Assembly (NCBI RefSeq): GCF_004369205.1
Contig: NZ_QFGA01000001.1
Coordinates: 1,550,001-1,614,000 of the forward strand
Reading direction: 5' to 3'
Origin: Pelotomaculum schinkii
GTDB taxonomy: Bacteria; Bacillota; Desulfotomaculia; Desulfotomaculales; Pelotomaculaceae
DNA length: 64,000 nt
Position 1 is the first letter of the stretch. Every line of letters starts with the position of its first letter. The position numbers and the translations under genes are program-made. Positions 1 through 9,968 of this stretch are shown here, piece by piece. A model generated the notes under the pieces. That model saw nothing but the letters and a program-made list of their open reading frames with translations, was not told where the DNA came from and made no database searches.

Positions 1-101
1 TACTCCGGATCCACAATCTGACCCAAAACAATGTGTTTTATAGGTGATATAGTAGCTGCCCTTGTTAACGGTGGGAAACTACCTATAAGTATAGGCACGC
101 A

Positions 102-145
102 AATAAGATTAGGCCGATAACCATTCTTATCGGCCTAATCTTATT
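102..145. terminator. Perfect 19-bp hairpin
   Basis: Positions 102-120 and 127-145 are perfect inverted copies around a 6-base loop (CCATTC). The hairpin lies about 57 bases beyond the stop of the minus-strand ABC permease at 202, so it fits a transcription terminator for that operon. There is no long T-run on either side, so it could also be a bidirectional or protein-bound palindrome. Confidence 0.5.
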
Positions 146-201
146 GTGTTAACTTGGTAAAAGCACAAGCTATGTTTAAGGGTGGCCCTGACTTGTTTAA
201 G

Positions 202-2612
202 TTATTGCAGCGATCCGATGTTTTCGGAAATGCTCTTTGTCTTGATCTTTTTGAGCGGCCCGATGATGGAAAACCGTGTCACAAGAAACGCGGAGGCAAA
301 AACGCAGACGATTTGCACAAGAGGGAATACCCACACTATTTTGATCGCCGTCAGAAACTGTGTAATAAGCGCCTTTTGCAGCAGCATGCCGAGGACACAC
401 CCGACGACGGTACCCGTAATGCAGTATGCCGAAGCCTCCGCTGCGATCATCCTGTTAAGTTGCTTTCCCGACATGCCGACCGCCCGCAGGACACCCAGAT
501 ACCTCATTTTTGAGGTGATGCTGGTATTCATCGTGCTGACGATATTGAGGATGCTGATGAGCGCAATAACCACTACAAAACCGTATACGAAAACCGCCAT
601 GGTCAAGAAGGTCTGGTTCATCTCACTGTTTTTCTGTCGCAAATCAAGATAGGTGATATTATTCCCGATCATGCGCTTGATTTCGGAAACTGTTTCCTCC
701 TGGTCATTCTTTTTCAGCTGAATATCAATGATCTTAAGCGTGGAGTCTCCCGTTATTTTAGTATACTGCTTTTCCGTCGTAATGAAGGTCGCCAGATTCA
801 AATTGCTGTCGGCAAACGGCACGGAACGAAGGACGGCCATAACAGTATACGGCTTTTCCCCGGATACGGTATCGATATAAACCTTGTCCCCTGCATGAAG
901 CTCCGCTGTCCGGACCGAGACACCCTTTCGCGTATTCAGCAAAACGGCGATAATACCGTCCTGTGCGTTGAGTGTATCTTCAGATAACTCGCCTTCCACG
1001 AGGTCCGTTTTTGCCCACTTCAATTGATTTTGGTCATAGGAGATAAGCCAGGATTTTTCAGGAGTCTCAAAGAGGCCGTCGGCGTTGACCTCAATACTCC
1101 CCCCGGCCTCCTCCATATACGCTTCGGTAAGCCGGGACGCGTCGAAGGTCGCGTTTACATAGCCGAACATCCTGCCGTATACATGCTTTATTCCCGGAAG
1201 ATGCGTTATCTGCGCGTATAAATCGGGGCTTAAGCCTTCCTTTGACGTCAGGGAAATATCGGGCGTATACGGTTTCGTTGTCTTCAGGCTTGTATGCAAG
1301 AAATCAACAAACACGTTGAAGCCAAGAAACATCATGATGCTTAATGCAATGGAGGCCGACATCAGGATCAGCGTTTTTTTCCGGGCGGCCGCGCTCCCAA
1401 TCCCCATCGCCGACTCAATAGGCAGCAGCTTTGTCAGGATTCCTTCTTTTTGGGCTTTTCGCATCCTGATTTCGCTGTTTCCCGTCACGGCGTTGACAGG
1501 AGACACCCTTGATGCCTTTTTTGCCGGCAGCAAAGTCGCAATCGTGACAGTCAGAACGCCAACGGCTGCACCAGCTAGGATACCTGCGGGGCTTATTGTA
1601 AACAGGGGAATATCGGAAAACAGATAGCTGTTATAGAATTTAAGGAGCGCACAGCAAAAGAGCGTGGCGGCAATCCCCAAAAGCACGCCGCCCGGAATCG
1701 CCCACCGCAGCAGCAAAAACCCTTCTTTTTTCACAAGCTTCCTGATCTGCGCTTTCGAAGCCCCGACGCACCGCAGAAGGCCGAACGAGCGCATCCTATC
1801 CGTGACCGATATATTGAAGGTGTTGTAGATCATTACGACGCCCGCAATCAGGACGATAAAAAACAGAATCGCTCCCACCTGGTACAGCCCGACCGCCGCT
1901 TTGTGATCACTTTGCCCGATAACAGCAAGCAGGCGATCGTTCCGCCCGATGCGGTCTTCGGATATCCGAAGGCTTTCCATGATCTGCTGCTCTGCATTTT
2001 TCATATTTGCCCGTTCTTTGAACTCAATCAGAAACAAACTGGTTTTTTCCACGTTTGCCTTTTCGGCTGCTTTCATGGAAATTGCCACGCCCGGCTCGCC
2101 AGATGCCTTGGTGCCCGCGTAATCGGCAAATATCCCGCTGATCACAAACGGCCTTTCCGTTTTATCTTCAAAGGCGAAGGAAACCGTGTCGCCGGTGCCT
2201 ACGCCCAGCTTTTCAGCCACCCAATTTTCGATCATCAGCTCATTTTCGGCTTCCGGATAAGTTCCCGTAAGCAGGTTCATGTTCATATTGGTGGCAAAAT
2301 TATCGTTTAATGCCACAATATCGCATTGATTGCTGTTGAGGCTGCCGCTCTTGAAGGATATCCATGTGCCGGTGTTTTTTACGTCGATCCGGCTTGAGAT
2401 CGCTTCTTTTTCCTCGTCTGTCGCATTATTGACCAATAGGTGATAATTTCCGTAATCATGAATGACCTGAACTTTTTCAAATTTCAAAAGCACATCCAGC
2501 ATGGAAAATATCCCCACGACAAGCGCCACTGACAGGACAATGCTGAATATCGAAAGTCTCGTTCTCTTTTTATGGGCGGCAAGATATTTATACCCCAAGT
2601 CAAGATATCCGT

Positions 2613-2616
<4 letters not shown>
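202..2616 (-). CDS. ABC transporter permease, FtsX/MacB-like (804 aa)
   Basis: Membrane component of an ABC exporter or sensor complex. The N terminus has one membrane helix (about residues 20-42), followed by a large outside domain, a cluster of helices around 240-370, a second outside domain, and a final helix cluster around 680-790. This doubled FtsX layout at about 800 residues is usual for permeases partnered with BceA/MacB-type ATPases. Its start overlaps the stop of the ATPase gene by 4 bases (ATGA), which indicates translational coupling. The neighbouring two-component genes suggest a stress- or peptide-antibiotic-response module. The substrate cannot be read from sequence. Confidence 0.88.
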
Positions 2617-3305
<689 letters not shown>

Positions 3306-3365
3306 CTCACATTTTTTGATGTGATGATGATAGCAAGCCCGCCTTACTTTCCGGTGAATTTTGTC

Positions 3366-4622
3366 TTACAGATTCGTAAGCTTGGGGAATATCAGATGGA
3401 ATTCTGCCCCCTGACCCAGTTCGCTGCGGACGGTGATGGTGCCCTCGTGCTTTTCGACGATGGCCTTTGAGAGCGCTAGCCCGATGCCGACGCCCTGCTT
3501 GTCCTTTGAAAAACGGCTGCGGTAGAAACGCTTGAAAATATGATAGATGTCCTCGGGATGAATGCCCGCGCCGTTGTCACGGATGATGATTTCTGTCACT
3601 GCCATTGCTTCTTCGCAGGATATTTCAATGCTGTCTCCGGAGCCCGTATGGTCAAGTGCGTTTTTTATGATGTTGCCAACCGCTTCACCGAGCCATGTTT
3701 CATCAAAGCACAGCATGACGGAATCATTGCATTGCAGGCTGATGCTTTTCCCCTCCTGTTTTGCACGGGTGGCAAAGGAACCGATAAACTTTTCCAAAAA
3801 ACCATGAAGACTGGAAACGGTCTTTTCCAGCTCAATGGTTCCCGCATCGAGCCTGGCAAGCTTCAGGAGATTTTGAATCAGGCTTTCCATCCGCTCAAGC
3901 TCGCGCCGGCTTTTATCGGTAAAGCTCTCCACCACCTCGTTGCCGGTCTTTTCATCGCGAATAATCTCATTGTACATCTGCAGGGCAGCAAGCGGCGTTT
4001 TCAGCTGGTGGGATATGTCGGATATCGTATCCTTTAAAAACTGCCTGTTCTGCTTTTCCTTATCGATATGGGCGGTCAGTGACGTCACCATGGTGTTAGT
4101 GGCCGCGAAGAGCCTGGAAAGGCTGCCTTCTCCGCAGTCCGAAAGGCGGACGGCAGTGTCTCCGTCCATGAAGAGCCGGAGCTGTCCGGCAGCTGTTTCA
4201 AGTTGTTTGCCGCGGTATTGCTCGCCAAGGTAAAGTACGGCAAGAAAGGCAAGGGAAAACAGGACGGAGAATGAGAGCACGGTCAGAGCGAATTTTTGAT
4301 GAAAACTTTCCACCACGGGCAGCAGGCTGTTTTGCATACTCTCCATGTACCCGGAAGAAGACAGCAGAGACGAGCCTATTTCAGTGTCCGCGCCGGTTTT
4401 ATCGTGCGTAAAGGCCGTAACGATCCGGCTATTGTCCACTCCGCACCGGGACAGATACCCCGCGACAGCGTAGTCATGTTCAATCATGGCCTTTTTGTAG
4501 TCCTCCGCCATGCGCGCGACGATAAGCTGTCCTAAAAGGATTAACGCGAGCAAAATTATCACGGTCACGGCAACCTGACGCCGGACACTTTTATCGCTAA
4601 ATATCACTTTACCACTTTCCAT
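3366..4622 (-). CDS. Sensor histidine kinase (418 aa)
   Basis: Membrane sensor kinase of an OmpR-type pair. A first helix lies at about residues 16-37 and a second at about 110-133, enclosing a small outside domain of about 70 residues. A HAMP-like linker follows, then a HisKA box with the phosphoacceptor His near residue 205 (ISHQLKTPL). The HATPase domain has an N-box (NIIKNALDH), a DNGAGI G1 box, an F-box with FKRFYRS and a final GVGIGLALSKAI. The start overlaps the response regulator stop by 19 bases. A two-helix sensor with a short ectodomain next to an ABC exporter is common in antimicrobial-response modules, but the signal is unknown. Confidence 0.9.
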   Translation of the reverse strand: MESGKVIFSDKSVRRQVAVTVIILLALILLGQLIVARMAEDYKKAMIEHDYAVAGYLSRCGVDNSRIVTAFTHDKTGADTEIGSSLLSSSGYMESMQNSLLPVVESFHQKFALTVLSFSVLFSLAFLAVLYLGEQYRGKQLETAAGQLRLFMDGDTAVRLSDCGEGSLSRLFAATNTMVTSLTAHIDKEKQNRQFLKDTISDISHQLKTPLAALQMYNEIIRDEKTGNEVVESFTDKSRRELERMESLIQNLLKLARLDAGTIELEKTVSSLHGFLEKFIGSFATRAKQEGKSISLQCNDSVMLCFDETWLGEAVGNIIKNALDHTGSGDSIEISCEEAMAVTEIIIRDNGAGIHPEDIYHIFKRFYRSRFSKDKQGVGIGLALSKAIVEKHEGTITVRSELGQGAEFHLIFPKLTNL

Positions 4623-5290
4623 TTATATCCCACACCCCGCGCCGTTAATAAGTACATTGGATTTTCGGGATCGTCCTCTATCTTGCTCCGCAGCCGTCGC
4701 ACATAGACTGATAGAGTATTGTCGTCAACAAAGCTGCCGCTCCCGTCCCAAAGCTTATCCAATATGACTGCTCTTGTCAGGACATTATTGGGATTTTGCA
4801 TGAAAAGGCATAAGAGCCGGTACTCCACGACGGTAAGCTCGATCTCAAGTCCATCTTTCAGCACTCGATTTTCGTCAAGTCTAACAGTTATTCCGTTTGA
4901 TTTCAGTTCTGTATGTAGAGCGTTCGAAATACCCGCGCGGCGCAGCAGTGCGTTGATTCTGGATATTAACTCGTTGAGCTTAAAGGGCTTGGTTATATAG
5001 TCGTCCCCGCCCATGTCAAGCCCCATGACAACATTTACTTCCTCGTCGGAGGCAGTCAGAAAAATAATTGGCACATTCGATGTTTGCCTCGCTTTTCTGC
5101 AGATTTCAAAGCCGCTGCCGTCAGGCAGCGTCAGATCAAGCAGCAGCAAATCATATTTTTGCGCCACAAGCTGTGACAGAGCTTCTTTGATGGTTCTGGC
5201 AACATCAACTTCAAAACCATTTTTTCGAAGAGAGAACTCCAAGCCGTCAATCAGGCTAAGATCGTCCTCAATAAGTAAAATTGTATGCAT
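4604..5290 (-). CDS. OmpR/PhoB-family response regulator (228 aa)
   Basis: DNA-binding regulator partnered with the overlapping kinase. The receiver domain (about 1-120) carries the acidic pocket near the N terminus (IEDD), the phosphoacceptor Asp in LLLLDLTLPDGSG (about residue 52), the Thr in FLTASD and the Lys in YITKPF. A winged-helix Trans_reg_C domain (about 128-226) ends with the RGVGYKW hallmark. It is the first gene of the minus-strand module regulator-kinase-ATPase-permease. The likely targets are its own operon and the ABC genes, by analogy with Bce/Vra-type systems. That is inference, because no direct repeat was identified in the upstream region. Confidence 0.92.
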   Translation of the reverse strand: MHTILLIEDDLSLIDGLEFSLRKNGFEVDVARTIKEALSQLVAQKYDLLLLDLTLPDGSGFEICRKARQTSNVPIIFLTASDEEVNVVMGLDMGGDDYITKPFKLNELISRINALLRRAGISNALHTELKSNGITVRLDENRVLKDGLEIELTVVEYRLLCLFMQNPNNVLTRAVILDKLWDGSGSFVDDNTLSVYVRRLRSKIEDDPENPMYLLTARGVGYKWKVVK

Positions 5291-5591
5291 TTATGTCACT
5301 TCCGCAATTAATGTTACTGTATATGCAAATAATAACATAAGTTTATTACATCATCAAAAGCTGGTCATTTTTTCGGCATGAATCTTATCAAACGGGGATG
5401 GGAGCGTTGTCCTGGCCAGTGAAAAGTTATTTATGCTATAATATAATTAAGAATATTTTCGTTTATCCATTATGACGAGCGGACTGAAAACTACAGGATT
5501 CACAATGTTTTCAGCAGCTATTTTATTAATTTGCTTAAAGAGCTGTACAGGCGCTGGTATTATTATTAAGTTAAGAGGAGTTTTAATTGGT

Positions 5592-6896
5592 ATGCATGCA
5601 TCTAAAATTCAAATGATGAAATCAACAGAATCAACTTTGGGAATAAATAAGAACGAATGTATCCAATTTGGGATAGGTTTTGCTACCGGAAGAAAAAGTT
5701 TCCAGAAAGTTTTAAAAGCCTATCTTTATAATTGGAAAGAAGCCCGTCAGCAGGAAAAAGAAAATATTAACCTCCATTTATTGGTGGCATATGATTTAAA
5801 ATATTCCAATACAAAATCTACGGATTATACCAATCTCAATCAAGACATTGTTGATATGATTGAACAATCATATTTTATTGACAGAAAATCACTGCTAAAA
5901 AATATTGAGGATTTAATGCAAGATAAGGTAATCTCTGAAAAAGAAATCACTTCTTTTTTTGGTAACGGTTATGCCGGAAAACGCAATGCCATTCTTTATA
6001 CGGCAATAAGGAATAAAATTGATTATCTTGTTTTTCTTGACGACGATGAGTATCCAATGGCAGTTACCAAGAATCATAGTGCTGTGCTATGGAGTGGACA
6101 GCATATACTGACGAATCATCTCAAATTTATTAAGGAGGCAGATATAACAAACGGTTATCATTGCGGGTATATTTCTCCAATCCCTAATGTTAATTTCGAT
6201 AATACTCTCTCCGAATCAGACTTCCGATTGTTCATTGAGGCTATCAGCAATGATATTGTTAATTGGAATTCCATCCGTAATATTATGAAAAACGGTGGTG
6301 TTACTTATGCCGATACCAATATACTGGTCAACGAGTTAGCGGAGGAAGTTGCAGAAGTCAATCATTGCAAGTTTATTACAGGCGCCAATTTATGTATAAA
6401 CCTCACTAATCCCAATAAGGTATTGCCTTTTTACAACCCACCCGGAGCCCGTGGCGAGGACACTTTTTTAAGTACCTGCTTAAACAGCCATAAAGTAATC
6501 CGTATTCCTTGCTATGCCTTCCATGACGGATTTTCAGCTTACAATCATTTGTTGGACGGTGTTCTTCCTACAACCCTTGGCCATATCAGCACGAACTCCG
6601 AAAAGATAGTTAACCGTTTTTACCACGCTTGCATCGGATGGATACGCTATAAGCCTCTTTTACTGTATATCACTCAACGGGAGCACTATGAGGATAAAAT
6701 CCGGGAAGTAGAGGAAAAGCTTGCCGTAACGTTGCCTAAAATTTGCGCATATTTCAACCGGAGTGATTTCATGAAAATCTCTTCCGAATTAGCTTTGTAT
6801 AGCAGAAATGTCAAAAAACACTACAAGCATTTTCTTGACACACAAGCGATTTGGACTAGAATCCTTGAATATTTAAAAACAACAAATAAGTGCTGA
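5592..6896 (+). CDS. Putative GT-A-type glycosyltransferase (about 434 aa)
   Basis: I do not recognise a precise family. The protein has a GT-A-like pattern: a region with GYAGKRNA, then a strand ending in an acidic cluster (YLVFLDDDEYP) like the DXD metal/nucleotide-sugar site, and later a GARGEDTFL segment resembling the catalytic-acid ED motif of GT2-like enzymes, with HDG following. The C terminus is helical. The open frame begins at 5472, but the ATG at 5592 has a GAGGAG ribosome site 11 bases ahead and the first 40 residues of the longer frame look hydrophobic and unrelated, so 5592 is preferred. It stands alone and AT-rich between two unrelated loci, which suggests acquisition. Sugar donor and acceptor are unknown. 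Confidence 0.55.
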   Translation: MHASKIQMMKSTESTLGINKNECIQFGIGFATGRKSFQKVLKAYLYNWKEARQQEKENINLHLLVAYDLKYSNTKSTDYTNLNQDIVDMIEQSYFIDRKSLLKNIEDLMQDKVISEKEITSFFGNGYAGKRNAILYTAIRNKIDYLVFLDDDEYPMAVTKNHSAVLWSGQHILTNHLKFIKEADITNGYHCGYISPIPNVNFDNTLSESDFRLFIEAISNDIVNWNSIRNIMKNGGVTYADTNILVNELAEEVAEVNHCKFITGANLCINLTNPNKVLPFYNPPGARGEDTFLSTCLNSHKVIRIPCYAFHDGFSAYNHLLDGVLPTTLGHISTNSEKIVNRFYHACIGWIRYKPLLLYITQREHYEDKIREVEEKLAVTLPKICAYFNRSDFMKISSELALYSRNVKKHYKHFLDTQAIWTRILEYLKTTNKC

Positions 6897-6914
6897 TATC
6901 GTATCAGCACTTAT
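6886..6914 (+). terminator. 13-bp perfect hairpin overlapping the stop of the glycosyltransferase-like gene
   Basis: ATAAGTGCTGATA (6886-6898) and its exact complement (6902-6914) flank a 3-base loop. The stop codon TGA at 6894-6896 is inside the left arm. Together with the next hairpin it closes the gene. Confidence 0.6.
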
Positions 6915-6926
6915 CATATAAAATAT

Positions 6927-6973
6927 AAAAACACCAGAACACCCTTCTGCAGGAAGGCGTTCTGGTTGTTTTT
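6927..6973 (+). terminator. Rho-independent terminator
   Basis: A long stem pairs AAAACACCAGAAC (from 6928) with its near complement ending in GTTGTTTTT (to 6973), with a small GC-rich top around CTTCTGCAGGAAG. The T-run on the plus strand and A-rich left foot would allow termination from either side. Confidence 0.75.
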
Positions 6974-6974
6974 A

Positions 6975-7376
6975 TATTTGTATTTAGTTCCATCTATATA
7001 AATATTTAACCTAATAAATATTTTACCTATTCCATTATGAGGTGGTTGACATTACATTCTCATTTTTTTAGTGCCCATAAAATTAATTCTTCGATCCCTT
7101 TAGTTCTTTTTCTTTTTTGACTATTGCCAGTTCATATACTGAGATTTTATAAAGATTTATTTAAAATAAAGTTTGTTGAAAGTATAGACATATTCCTTAA
7201 TATGGTAGGGGTTTTTATAATAAAGTTTGTAGTATTTCACTAGGGGACAAGGGGAAAGTTCTTCTGTCTTCTTGGGCTGGTATTTGTCCGGGTAACAAAG
7301 AAAGTGCAGATAAAAAAATAACCCCAAATTTCATGCTAAACGCAGGTTCGCATAGCTAGATAGAGAATGCATTTTT
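6975..7376. other. Gene-free AT-rich stretch
   Basis: No credible reading frame or RNA gene is visible in these 400 bases. Two similar short stretches (AATAAAGTTTGT near 7166 and 7220) are the only repetition seen. It separates the orphan glycosyltransferase-like gene from the tail-to-tail TetR gene. Confidence 0.6.
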
Positions 7377-7967
7377 CTATTCAGTTTTGCAGCAAAGGCC
7401 GGCAAAGATTACATTCAGATCTTTGCCCACGTATTCCATGAGATTATAGGAATATTCATGCAGGCACCAGTCGATGATATCGCCCCGGACAACGCGAATT
7501 AAAAATTCCGTAAGGTAGTCTGCCGTAAAGGAGGCATGAAATTTTCCTTCCTTAAGGCAAAGCTCGATTGCTTTGCGTACGGTCCGGTAATAAAGCCTGA
7601 AGGTATCAATCGCATACTTGTCGTTTGAAGAGAGCAGCGCGCGGTAAAGCTCCGATGTGAGGGAGCCGGTCTGCTTCATTACATATTCAGTTTGATTGAG
7701 CAGTACAAAGCGCAGAAATTCAAGGGGGTCCGGGTTTTCGTAGGTTTCCAGAACCTCAGCCAGGTATTCGTCATAAGTGCCGAACCCTATATTGAGCATA
7801 TCTTCCTTGGACTTGAAGTGGTGATAAAAGGCACCTGTAGAGATCCCGGCTGCGTCGCATATCTCGCGGATGCCGACATTTTCGTATCCTTTTTTCCTCA
7901 TCAGGGAAAGTGCTGTGCGCACTATTTTTAATTCTGTTTCAATCGACTGCTTTTGCCGTGAATTCAT
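7377..7967 (-). CDS. TetR/AcrR-family regulator (about 196 aa)
   Basis: The N-terminal helix-turn-helix domain spans about residues 10-58 (IREICDAAGISTGAFYHHFKS), followed by an all-helical ligand domain. The frame stays open to 8024, but the Met at 7967 is favoured because a GGAG lies just upstream and the N-terminal arm then has the usual TetR length; the site is close to the ATG, so the start is not certain. It is divergent from the aconitase-X operon at 8214. The shared intergenic region holds a promoter and a short palindrome (8176-8188), so it probably represses that operon and responds to a pathway metabolite. That regulatory link is inference from position. Confidence 0.85.
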   Translation of the reverse strand: MNSRQKQSIETELKIVRTALSLMRKKGYENVGIREICDAAGISTGAFYHHFKSKEDMLNIGFGTYDEYLAEVLETYENPDPLEFLRFVLLNQTEYVMKQTGSLTSELYRALLSSNDKYAIDTFRLYYRTVRKAIELCLKEGKFHASFTADYLTEFLIRVVRGDIIDWCLHEYSYNLMEYVGKDLNVIFAGLCCKTE

Positions 7968-8133
7968 AGTCTCCAAATATTGCCCTCCCGATGCCGCCAT
8001 ATGCTTTTCATGCAAAGTAGACAACCTACATATTTACTATTTTTAAACAATTTATTATTATATCACAATTTCCTTTTAATTAAAATCTTATCAAATTTTT
8101 TTAAAGCGGTACAGAACTTGGTTGTAATGGATA

Positions 8134-8162
8134 TTGACATAAATATAACGAAATGCTAGCAT
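8134..8162 (+). promoter_or_regulatory. Sigma-A-type promoter for the aconitase-X operon
   Basis: TTGACA at 8134-8139 and TAGCAT at 8157-8162 are separated by 17 bases. They lie about 50 bases upstream of the ATG at 8214, which has its own AGGGAGTG ribosome site (8201-8208). Confidence 0.6.
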
Positions 8163-8175
8163 TAAAACAGAACAG

Positions 8176-8188
8176 CGTTCGGCGAACG
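8176..8188. promoter_or_regulatory. Candidate operator palindrome
   Basis: CGTTC-GGC-GAACG is an exact 5-bp inverted repeat directly downstream of the -10 box, where a bound TetR protein would block elongation. It is short and single, so it is only a candidate site for the divergent TetR regulator. Confidence 0.35.
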
Positions 8189-8213
8189 TGATTATGTAAA
8201 AGGGAGTGATCGG

Positions 8214-9503
8214 ATGATCAAGACCAATATGAAGCTGACGCCGGAAGAAATCGATATTTTAAACGGCAGTCAGGGCGAAACCATGAGAAAAACAATGGAA
8301 ACACTGGTTCGCTACGGGGATGCTTATCACGCTGAATGCCTTGTGCCTCTGGATGGAGCAATCCATGTCGTTTGTTCCTTCGGCATGCCTACTCTGCGCC
8401 CGTTCTTTAAAATCATGGAGCAGTATGTGGCGGAAGGCATTAAGACCAAACTGCCTTTTACTGCTGACCCCCGGCCTATGGATTATGAAAATGTGGAGGC
8501 CACTGAAAAAGAGAAACAGGTTTTTAACATGATCTACGCCGACCAGGAGAAGTATGAAGAAACGCTTAGAAAAGTCGGCCTCAAGGATAAAAATGCATTC
8601 AGCTGCGCCTGCTATTTCGACGAGGTCGGTAATATTCCGAAACGAGGCGACATTCTGGCCTGGGCCGAATCTTCTGCGGTTGTTTACGCCAACTCTGTGA
8701 TCGGGGCCAGGACCAACCGGACTTCCGGCGTGATGGAGCTGTTCAGCGGAATTGTCGGAAAAACTCCGAAGTTCGGTTTCCTGACGGACGAAGGACGCAA
8801 AGCCGACTGGATCGTCGAAGTCAAAACCGCCAAAAAACCGCGCCCGCAGGTACTTGGCAGCGCTATCGGCATGAAGGTTCTGGAGCAGGTTCCCTATATC
8901 AGGGGGCTGGACCGTTGGATCGGCACGGAGCTTACATCAGACGCGAAGGACTTCCTGAAGGATATGGGCGCCGCAACCGCCTCCAACGGAGCGGTGGGGC
9001 TTTATCATGTGGAACATCTTACCCCCGAGGCAAAGGATTTCGGTGAGAGCCTCATCCGCCCGAATGCAAAAACCTACATTATTGACGATGCGGAACTCGA
9101 ACGTGTCGTTGCTTCCTACCCGATCATGTGGAAAAATGTCGACGACTCCCCCGAGATCGCGTTTGTGGGCTGCCCACATTGCTCATTTGTCCAGCTTTGT
9201 GAATGGACACAGACCTTGGAGCAGGCGCTGAAGGAAGCAGGAAAAGAAAAGGTGATCATTCCCACTATTTTCACCACGGCGCCCGACGTAATTGCTGAAT
9301 TTAAGAAATCGGAATTTTATCCTCGCCTGATGGCAACGGGTGCGCATTTAACCTATATTTGTCCGCTGATGTACATGTCCAATCCACTTTGCTCGGCTAA
9401 AAGGGTAATTACGAATTCTAATAAGCTCCGGACTTATTCCGTGGCACGTTACGTTGACGATGCCGAACTAATCCATGCAGTTGTAAAAGGAGGCTTGCAC
9501 TGA
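8214..9503 (+). CDS. Aconitase X, large (catalytic) subunit (429 aa, DUF521)
   Basis: Member of the aconitase-X family, iron-sulfur hydro-lyases that dehydrate hydroxy-acids. Characterised relatives act on cis-3-hydroxy-L-proline or phosphomevalonate. Visible hallmarks are the YANSVIGARTNRT block (about residue 158), the GCPHCS motif (Cys about 320 and 323), the CACYFDE segment (Cys 131/133) and CPLMYM...C (Cys about 383 and 392), which supply candidate cluster ligands. The stop codon shares a base with the ATG of the small swivel subunit, so this is the split two-subunit form. The third gene of the operon is an Old-Yellow-Enzyme reductase. The substrate is not readable; a catabolic dehydration followed by enoate reduction is my inference. 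Confidence 0.88.
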   Translation: MIKTNMKLTPEEIDILNGSQGETMRKTMETLVRYGDAYHAECLVPLDGAIHVVCSFGMPTLRPFFKIMEQYVAEGIKTKLPFTADPRPMDYENVEATEKEKQVFNMIYADQEKYEETLRKVGLKDKNAFSCACYFDEVGNIPKRGDILAWAESSAVVYANSVIGARTNRTSGVMELFSGIVGKTPKFGFLTDEGRKADWIVEVKTAKKPRPQVLGSAIGMKVLEQVPYIRGLDRWIGTELTSDAKDFLKDMGAATASNGAVGLYHVEHLTPEAKDFGESLIRPNAKTYIIDDAELERVVASYPIMWKNVDDSPEIAFVGCPHCSFVQLCEWTQTLEQALKEAGKEKVIIPTIFTTAPDVIAEFKKSEFYPRLMATGAHLTYICPLMYMSNPLCSAKRVITNSNKLRTYSVARYVDDAELIHAVVKGGLH

Positions 9504-9946
9504 TGAAAGAGTTTCATGGACGTGCGGTTATTCCCGGGGAATTAAAAGGCAGCGCTCTTGTCTCCCATACCGGATTCAACGTGCTTGCTTCGTTTTGGAA
9601 AAGCCTGACCGAAGGCCAGAATCCTTCCATTTGCGTGGATCAGAATAACAAGGAATTTTTCGGAAAAAAGCTGACCGGGGAAATCCTTTGCATTCCCCAG
9701 GTGGTCGGTTCCACAACGGCCGGCATGATTATCCAGTCGGTAGCGGCCCTCGGCACTCAGCCCAAGGCAATGCTTTTCTCACACACGGCCGAATCGCTTG
9801 CAATTTCAGGCGTTTTGCTGGCCGATATCTGGGAAAATAAGAAGATTATCACGGTCGACGGGCTGGGAGACGAGTTCCTGAACTATGTCAAAGGAGGCGA
9901 ACAGTTGGAAATTACGGCGGACGGTACTGTACGAATTTACGAATAA
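9503..9946 (+). CDS. Aconitase X, small swivel subunit (147 aa, DUF126)
   Basis: Swivelling domain that closes over the active site of the large aconitase-X subunit. The protein starts with the family-typical RAVIPGELKGSALVS segment, contains the conserved GSTTAGMII stretch (about residue 70) and the late pattern GDEFLNYVKGG...ITADGTVRI. It overlaps the large-subunit gene by one base (TGATG), which indicates tight coupling and a stoichiometric complex. Length is normal for the separate small subunit. Confidence 0.88.
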   Translation: MKEFHGRAVIPGELKGSALVSHTGFNVLASFWKSLTEGQNPSICVDQNNKEFFGKKLTGEILCIPQVVGSTTAGMIIQSVAALGTQPKAMLFSHTAESLAISGVLLADIWENKKIITVDGLGDEFLNYVKGGEQLEITADGTVRIYE

Positions 9947-9968
9947 AAAATGGAAGGGGAGATTTTTT

